13,259 nucleotides of DNA. It comes from Haplosporangium gracile. Taxonomy: Eukaryota > Mortierellomycota > Mortierellomycetes > Mortierellales > Mortierellaceae. Within the stretch, counting starts at the first letter, position 1, and every line of letters begins with the position of its first letter. Position numbers and translations under genes: made by a program. Positions 8,478-13,259 of this stretch are shown here, piece after piece. The stretch covers positions 3,487 through 16,745 of the forward strand of contig JAAAUF010000517.1 in NCBI GenBank assembly GCA_015499985.1. Reading direction: 5' to 3'. The notes beneath the pieces were generated by a model. The model was given only the letters and a program-made list of their open reading frames with translations. It did not search any database and was not told where the DNA came from.

Positions 8478-10734
8478 ATGCAAATCACCATCAAGACACT
8501 CAAGCAGGAGTCATTCAAGGTTGAGGTCGAAGAGTCCGACAAGGTATATAAAAGCACCAAACACCCTACGGCAACAAGCAAGCAATGTCTGACTAAAGCC
8601 AACTCCTGACCTGTGGACTTGGCGGCGCATAGGCAGAAGAAGAAACAACACGAAGGGAGTGCGTAATGCAACAACAGTAACAGCAGCAAGCTCAATAAGT
8701 GCCTCGTCAATATACAGATTCGACCACCAGGAAGCCAATGACCGAACGCGTTGCTCTTTGAACGAGACCTGGGATGGGACGCCAGAGCCTGCGCCTTTTT
8801 TTCCTTTCCGGACACTCTTGTGACATATAGGGTACGAACTGACTCGTATACCCGGTTGCGTTTTGTTGATGTCTTAGGTTCTCACAATCAAGGAGAAGGT
8901 CGAGCAGCTTCAGGGTCACCCCGTCTCCAGCCAGAAGCTTATCTTCTCAGGTAAGTTATACTTACTATGTGCCATGAGGTGACACTCTTTGTGCGCATTC
9001 ATTGTTCCGATTATATCATCCATCACTTGCAGACTCACTAAACGACATTTGTTGTATATTTTTCTCTGGCAAAAACAATAGGAAAGATCCTTGCTGATGA
9101 GAACCCAGTGTCAAAATACAACATCACAGAGAAAGACTTTTTGGTGATTATGGTCACCAAGGTAAGGCTGGAACTATGACAGCAAGCTACACTTGCGCAG
9201 AGGGACACTGACAGGATGAAAGTAGGGAATTCATATCGGAATAAGGCGACTGACTGGAAACAACGTTTGATTCTGCTTGACACATAGCCCAAGGCTGCAC
9301 CCGCTCCCAAGGCTGCCGCACCTACCGCTGCTTCGACCACACCCGCCCCCGCCCCCGCCGCAGCACCCGCAGCACCCACTCCTTCCGCACCCACTCCTTC
9401 CGCACCTGTTGCACAGGCGCCCGTCGAGGCAACACCCGCTGCCGCTGCCGCTGCCCCTGTTGTCGGAGAGAACCCTACCCCTGCTGCCTCTGCCGAGCCT
9501 GCAGCTCCAACTTCTGCTGACAACGCTCTCTGTATGTGATAATTTGCCGTTTTCATTTCTTTCTTATGCTACGCAATGGTGATGCATACTGTGGATGCTG
9601 AGTGTGGTATTTACTTTTTTGCTATTTCTATTTAGTGACTGGAACCCATTTCGAGACTGCTATCCAGAACATGATGGAGATGGGCTTCCCCAGGGAGCAG
9701 TGCATGAACGCCATGAGAGCCAGTTTCAACAATCCCGACAGAGCCGTCGAATACTTGATGACCGTATGTGATAGTATTCACCATATCCATCACTTTTATC
9801 CCGCTCTGTTGTTCTGACCAAGTTGACTCTTTGCAAGATCAGGCAAACACTGACCGTTCATTTCTTTTCTTTTTGTGCATTTTTTAGGGTATCCCTGATC
9901 ATCTCCAGGCTCAGGCAAGCGCACCTACCCCTGCCGCCCCTCGCGCACCTGCTGCTGCTGGCGCCGCTGCACCCGCCAACCCTGCCGCTACTCCCGCCTC
10001 AGCCGCTGCTGGCGCTGCCGGCGCTGCACCCGCCACTGCCACTGCAGCTCAGCCACAAAACCTTTTCACTGCCGCTGCCCAGGCTGCAGCCAACGCCCGT
10101 CGTTCTGCTGAGACTGGAGGGGCAGGAGATAGCACTGATAACCTTGCCTTCCTGAGGGATCAACCCCAGTTCCAGCAGATTCGCGAGATGGTCCAGCAAA
10201 ACCCTGAATTGTTGCAGCCCCTTTTGGTTCAGCTCGGTCAGACCAACCCTCAAATGTTGCAGGTAACGAGACACGGCGATGAATGTTCCTGAGCAATGAA
10301 ACATGGCAAAGCGTGGGACTGTCTTTCTCACTCTACATTTCTACACTGTTTTAATATGAATAACATAGCTCATTAACCAGAACCAGCAGGCTTTCTTGCA
10401 GCTCTTGAACGAAGGACATGATGGCGATGAGGGCCTCCCACCAGCAGGCGCCAACCACATCTACGTCACACAGGAGGAGCAGGAGGCCATTCAGCGGGTA
10501 AGTCTCACTTGGAGTCATTGGGTGGCCGCTGTTGTATCGTCGACATACACATCTGTCTCATTTCGCGCCTTTCTAACTCATTCTTTTGTACTCTTGAATT
10601 ATTAGTTGGAGAGCCTCGGATTCGATCGTCAGACCGCTGTAGAGGCTTTTTTGGCATGCGACCGTGACGAGCAGATGGCAGCCAACTACTTGTTCGACCA
10701 CGGCCACGATGACATGGACGAGGAGTTCCAATAA
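8478..10734 (+). CDS. RAD23: RAD23 UBL-UBA ubiquitin receptor
   Basis: Shuttle factor that carries ubiquitinated proteins to the proteasome and stabilises Rad4/XPC in nucleotide-excision repair. Exons: 8478-8543, 8878-8950, 9082-9161, 9288-9531, 9636-9763, 9888-10262, 10369-10497, 10606-10734; 407 aa, close to yeast (398) and human HR23B (409). Domain order is complete: N-terminal ubiquitin-like domain (1 to about 75: [28 protein letters not shown]); Pro/Ala-rich linker (about 74-154) with a tandem PTPSA; UBA1 (about 158-200: [26 protein letters not shown]); a second Ala-rich linker; the STI1-like Rad4-binding domain (about 282-336: [29 protein letters not shown]); UBA2 (about 358-402: [34 protein letters not shown]); acidic end DDMDEEFQ. 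The start is fixed by the UBL first strand. Nothing suggests damage. Confidence 0.97.
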
Positions 10735-10937
10735 GTGCTCGAGTCCCTTTCTTTTCTCTTTCCCCAACAAGACAATTATAAACGAAAAAGAGATATTGTT
10801 TTTTCTTGCAAAGGACCTTTCACTGTAATGTACCAATTCTTTTTCTTCTTCCACTCTCATTCTTCCTTGTACCGGCGACCAAATAACACAAAAATCGTGC
10901 AGAAAACTGATACTACAATACTGAGCCAGTGATGGAG

Positions 10938-11024
10938 TCTATCGAGGATAACAGGCTCGCGTAAGAGAATGTGACGAGCCCTAGGTTAGACCGGCTATGC
11001 GACGAAGGGAGCCGCATGGATAGA
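10938..11024. ncRNA. Candidate three-helix RNA fold
   Basis: Three nested pairings fit a three-way junction: outer TCTATC (10938-10943) with GATAGA (11019-11024); GGCTCG (10954-10959) with CGAGCC (10975-10980); CGGCT (10992-10996) with AGCCG (11010-11014). The segment is more GC-rich than its surroundings. It is about 200 bases past the RAD23 stop, so it may be part of a 3' UTR or a separate transcript; both strands would pair. It does not resemble a tRNA. Stems are short and could be chance. Confidence 0.25.
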
Positions 11025-11130
11025 AGGCAAAACTGTTTGTCAGTCGCTTTCCTTTTTTTGTTGAAGAAAAGAAATCAGCCTGGGCGAGCTTAGAAGAAAG
11101 AAAATTCAACAGGCAATAAGGAAATCAGCT

Positions 11131-11148
11131 GTTTGTTTGTTTGTTTGT
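11131..11148. repeat. (GTTT)n microsatellite
   Basis: Four and a half perfect GTTT units in the RAD23-permease spacer. Confidence 0.85.
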
Positions 11149-12335
11149 GTGGATTTTTGACAGGATTGGGCGCTTCGCAATGAAGCAGGAGAGACGAGGA
11201 GGCGAGAAGGAAGGAAGAAGAAGAGGAGGGTGTCTCGCCCTAGCCATGGTGTTTTTTGGAACTCTAATGATTGTCCGTATATTGTTCATGTACATGTACA
11301 CTTTATCCATGCGGCTGCTGAGCTATCTCATATCATTTCATTGTTCTTGTCCCATCCACATGTCTACCGCCACCTTTCTTGCCCTGGTTAGTTTCTTATG
11401 TTCAATAAGGGTCGCCATTTGGGGGTGGTGAACTGTGCATTGACAGAAGTGAGAACCGACCGTTGCAATAAATCTAGGAGATAGTTGGCAGCTAGGTTAG
11501 TGAAGAGCGTTTTTTTGTTGTTGTTATTCTTCAAGACAACAACGCCACACAATACAAGAAGAGAAAAAAATTGATCAAGAAAAGAACAAGCATCCTGGTG
11601 TTTATGATGGCGACAGGAAGGGGGGAAAGGAGCCAAGAAGGCAGCTGACAGGCGTTTTTTCTTTGTATGTATTTCTTTATTTGTTTGCCTCCCACTGGCG
11701 TCGTACAGACATGGCAAGCAAGCGCGACATGCAAACATATCACATCAAAACACACATGCAGAGGAAAACTTGCATGCGCTCGGGTTCATTTTTTTTCTTT
11801 TCTGTTCTTTCTTGTTTTGTTGTCCGTGGTTGTTGTTTTTTGTTGTTTTGAGGGTGACAAGGAGAAAACACCCCGAAGAGAAGAAAAAAAATAAAAGAAC
11901 CAAGCAGAATCAAGACAGATAAAAAGTAAACAAGTTATCGACACAAACAACAAGCAGGGATCACGGTCACTGGCGCGGCGTAGCAAAGTGGAGAAAGAAG
12001 AAAGGGCAATTGAAGGCGAGTACTCGGGAATAGATACATCCAACCCATCCATTCACAAGTTCCAGCCTCCATTCAAGAAAGAGGACTAACAAGTTCTACT
12101 CATGCAAAGAGTACACAAAAGGGTCAGCGAGGGCTCTCAACAAGTTAGTGTTCACGGGCACACGATGAATTTTTTTTTTATTTTCTTTTTCAGCCCTGTT
12201 TAGTATGGATGCAAACGAAGGCAGAGATACAAAGGAGGGTCCGGGAAGAAAAGTCAGTTATGAACAAAGAAGAAAAAATGAACAGGGTCACCTTTCCTCC
12301 AAAAAAAAATGTTCTATTCTTTTCTCTTTTCTTGT

Positions 12336-12415
12336 TCTTTGACCCTAGTCCTTCCTTCCTTCCTTCCTTCCTCCCTTCTATCCCATCCCTCCTTCCATCT
12401 GCCTCTTTGACCCTA
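12336..12415 (+). promoter_or_regulatory. Permease promoter: CTTC tract flanked by a 12-bp direct repeat
   Basis: TCTTTGACCCTA occurs exactly twice, at 12336-12347 and 12404-12415, on either side of a (CTTC)n pyrimidine tract (about 12350-12374) that continues as C/T-rich DNA to about 12450. The tract ends about 25 bases before the permease ATG, as fungal core promoters often do. No TATA box is seen. The repeated 12-mer could be a paired factor site. Confidence 0.4.
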
Positions 12416-12476
12416 CTTCCTCCGCCACCTCCCTCCTCTCCACTCCTCCCTTGTCATAGAAGACACACGTCCAGCA

Positions 12477-13138
12477 ATGACAGAAAGAATTGATCGATCG
12501 GAGCAAAGGTGAGTTCGCCACCACCGCACCACCGCACCACCACACCATTGCTTCGCAAAACACACCCTCCAACGACAATATTTCTTCTGTCTTCCCTTTC
12601 TATGCTCATGCCACCTCACTCTAGCCCTCAGAAAATGACGACGATATGATACCATCACTAATATCCCCTTCGTTATTTCTCTCTGTAAAACATAGGCTCC
12701 GTGAGCTCGGATACAAGCAGGAGCTGAAGCGCGAGTTGACATCCTTCACCAATTTTTCAGTCTCCTTCTCAATTGTCTCCATCCTCACTGGTTTGACTTC
12801 GCTCTACGGCACTGCCTTGAACTCTGGAGGACCTGCCGTCATCATCTGGGGTTGGGTAAGATTCCTTCTATCACTCTTTGCGCCTCTTTGCCTCGCTAGA
12901 AGGGAATTATGACCAAAAGAAAAAAAAGGGAAGGGAAGAGGGTAAAAGAGCTGTTTGAATCATGTGTTTAGTAGGATGGCATCTTTTTTTTTTTTTTATG
13001 TTTTGGAATTTGCTAACACTTTTTAGCGCCGTTTTTCTTTTTCTACTCACATAATGATATGTACATAGGTCTTCGTCTCGATCATGTCGATGTGTGTAGC
13101 TGCATCCATGGCAGAAATTTGCTCCTCTTATCCTACAA
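12477..13138 (+). CDS. Amino-acid/GABA-type permease, 5' part only
   Basis: Plasma-membrane (or vacuolar) amino-acid transporter of the APC superfamily, amino acid/choline transporter type. Exons: 12477-12508, 12696-12855, 13069-13138; the donor A|GTACGT opens a third intron that runs past the window end, so the gene is cut there after 87 codons. The protein opens with MTERIDRSEQR, then LRELGYKQELKREL, the conserved cytoplasmic lead-in, then membrane segment 1 (FSVSFSIVSILTGLTSLYG), the loop ALNSGGP, membrane segment 2 (AVIIWGWVFVSIMSMCVAA) and SMAEICSSYPT, which in this family continues SGG(L/V)YYW. The ATG was chosen because it is the only one that splices in phase to this block; the lead of about 11 residues is short for the family. 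The substrate cannot be assigned from this fragment. Confidence 0.88.
12518..12546. repeat. CACCACCG short tandem repeat
   Basis: About three units of CACCACCG/CACCACCA in intron 1 of the permease gene. Confidence 0.7.
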
Positions 13139-13259
13139 GTACGTCTTTTCTCTTCTTTACAATCGCATATGTCTTTTGATGTTGTTATGATCAGGATTAC
13201 ATAGGATAGAAATAGCAATCAGAAAAGAAAGAACGCCGTTTTGTCAGGCCCTTTTTTTT

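Larger units (their letters stand above)
10735..12476. other. Gene-free spacer between RAD23 and the permease
   Basis: About 1.74 kb. The first part should contain the RAD23 3' UTR. The rest has simple repeats ((GTTT)n at 11131-11148), a CAA/TTG hairpin at 11517-11543, oligo-T and oligo-A tracts and a (CTTC)n tract. Frames present (such as 11125-11310 and 11786-12052 minus, 11141-11431 plus) show no domain, biased composition and no matching downstream exons. The folded element at 10938-11024 and the permease promoter are listed separately. Confidence 0.55.

Noticed and set aside
8544..8877. 334-base RAD23 intron 1 as a snoRNA host
   Set aside because: No convincing C/D boxes with a closing stem and no H/ACA layout; GGGTACGA/TCGTATACCC near the 3' end forms only a weak bulged hairpin.
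9038..9556. Minus-strand frame rich in A and G
   Set aside because: Antisense shadow of the same RAD23 linker exon.
9277..9582. Plus-strand frame rich in P, L and H
   Set aside because: It is a +1 shadow of the Pro/Ala linker exon of RAD23.
11517..11543. GTTGTTGT/ACAACAAC hairpin
   Set aside because: Built from simple trinucleotide repeats; not evidence of a functional RNA or element.
11786..12052. Minus-strand open frame starting MDGLDVSIPEYSPS
   Set aside because: The first 40 residues look plausible, but the rest is F/K/T-rich low complexity and no downstream exon or domain was found.
1..13259. Mobile elements, viral insertions, CRISPR arrays, rRNA or tRNA genes
   Set aside because: No transposase, reverse transcriptase, integrase or long terminal repeats, no regular repeat-spacer array, and no rRNA or tRNA signature seen on either strand.

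Overview
The window is nuclear DNA from an intron-rich fungus. It holds three complete protein genes and the 5' end of a fourth. All introns I placed have GT...AG borders except one GC...AG. Most are 93-215 bp, with a few longer. The mix of a PBS2-type MAP kinase kinase, an API5 homologue (absent from budding yeast), RAD23 and a fungal amino-acid/GABA-type permease, together with many introns and moderate GC, fits an early-diverging fungus. My best guess is Mortierellomycotina/Mucoromycota; that placement is inference from gene style, not from a search.

Layout: 1-863 is the 3' flank of the kinase gene with no supported gene (a 23-bp tandem repeat near the left edge and an inverted repeat near 604-648). 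864-4054 (minus) is a 7-exon HOG-pathway MAPKK gene, PBS2, including one very long intron (2145-3417) rich in simple repeats. 4055-4625 is the PBS2 promoter plus the API5 3' end. 4626-7896 (minus) is a 13-exon API5 gene. 7897-8477 is a divergent promoter shared by API5 and RAD23. 8478-10734 (plus) is an 8-exon RAD23 gene. 10735-12476 is a gene-free spacer with a possible structured RNA element. 12477 to the right edge (plus) is the first three exons of an amino-acid permease.

I rebuilt every exon by hand from splice borders, and the codon count of each exon agrees with its coordinates. The resulting proteins are about 369 aa (PBS2), 665 or 663 aa (API5, depending on a tandem splice acceptor) and 407 aa (RAD23); the permease is partial (87 codons visible). 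The genes do not form a known pathway cluster: osmotic-stress signalling, a nuclear anti-apoptosis-type scaffold, a proteasome shuttle/DNA-repair factor and nutrient uptake. The only plausible regulatory coupling is the API5-RAD23 head-to-head pair.

I found no convincing new multi-gene system, mobile element, CRISPR array, rRNA or tRNA. The points most worth a second look are the GC-AG intron of API5, the folded-RNA candidate at 10938-11024, the outsized PBS2 intron, a doubled GGTGGCAAA motif inside a PBS2 intron, and the short N-terminus of the PBS2 protein.
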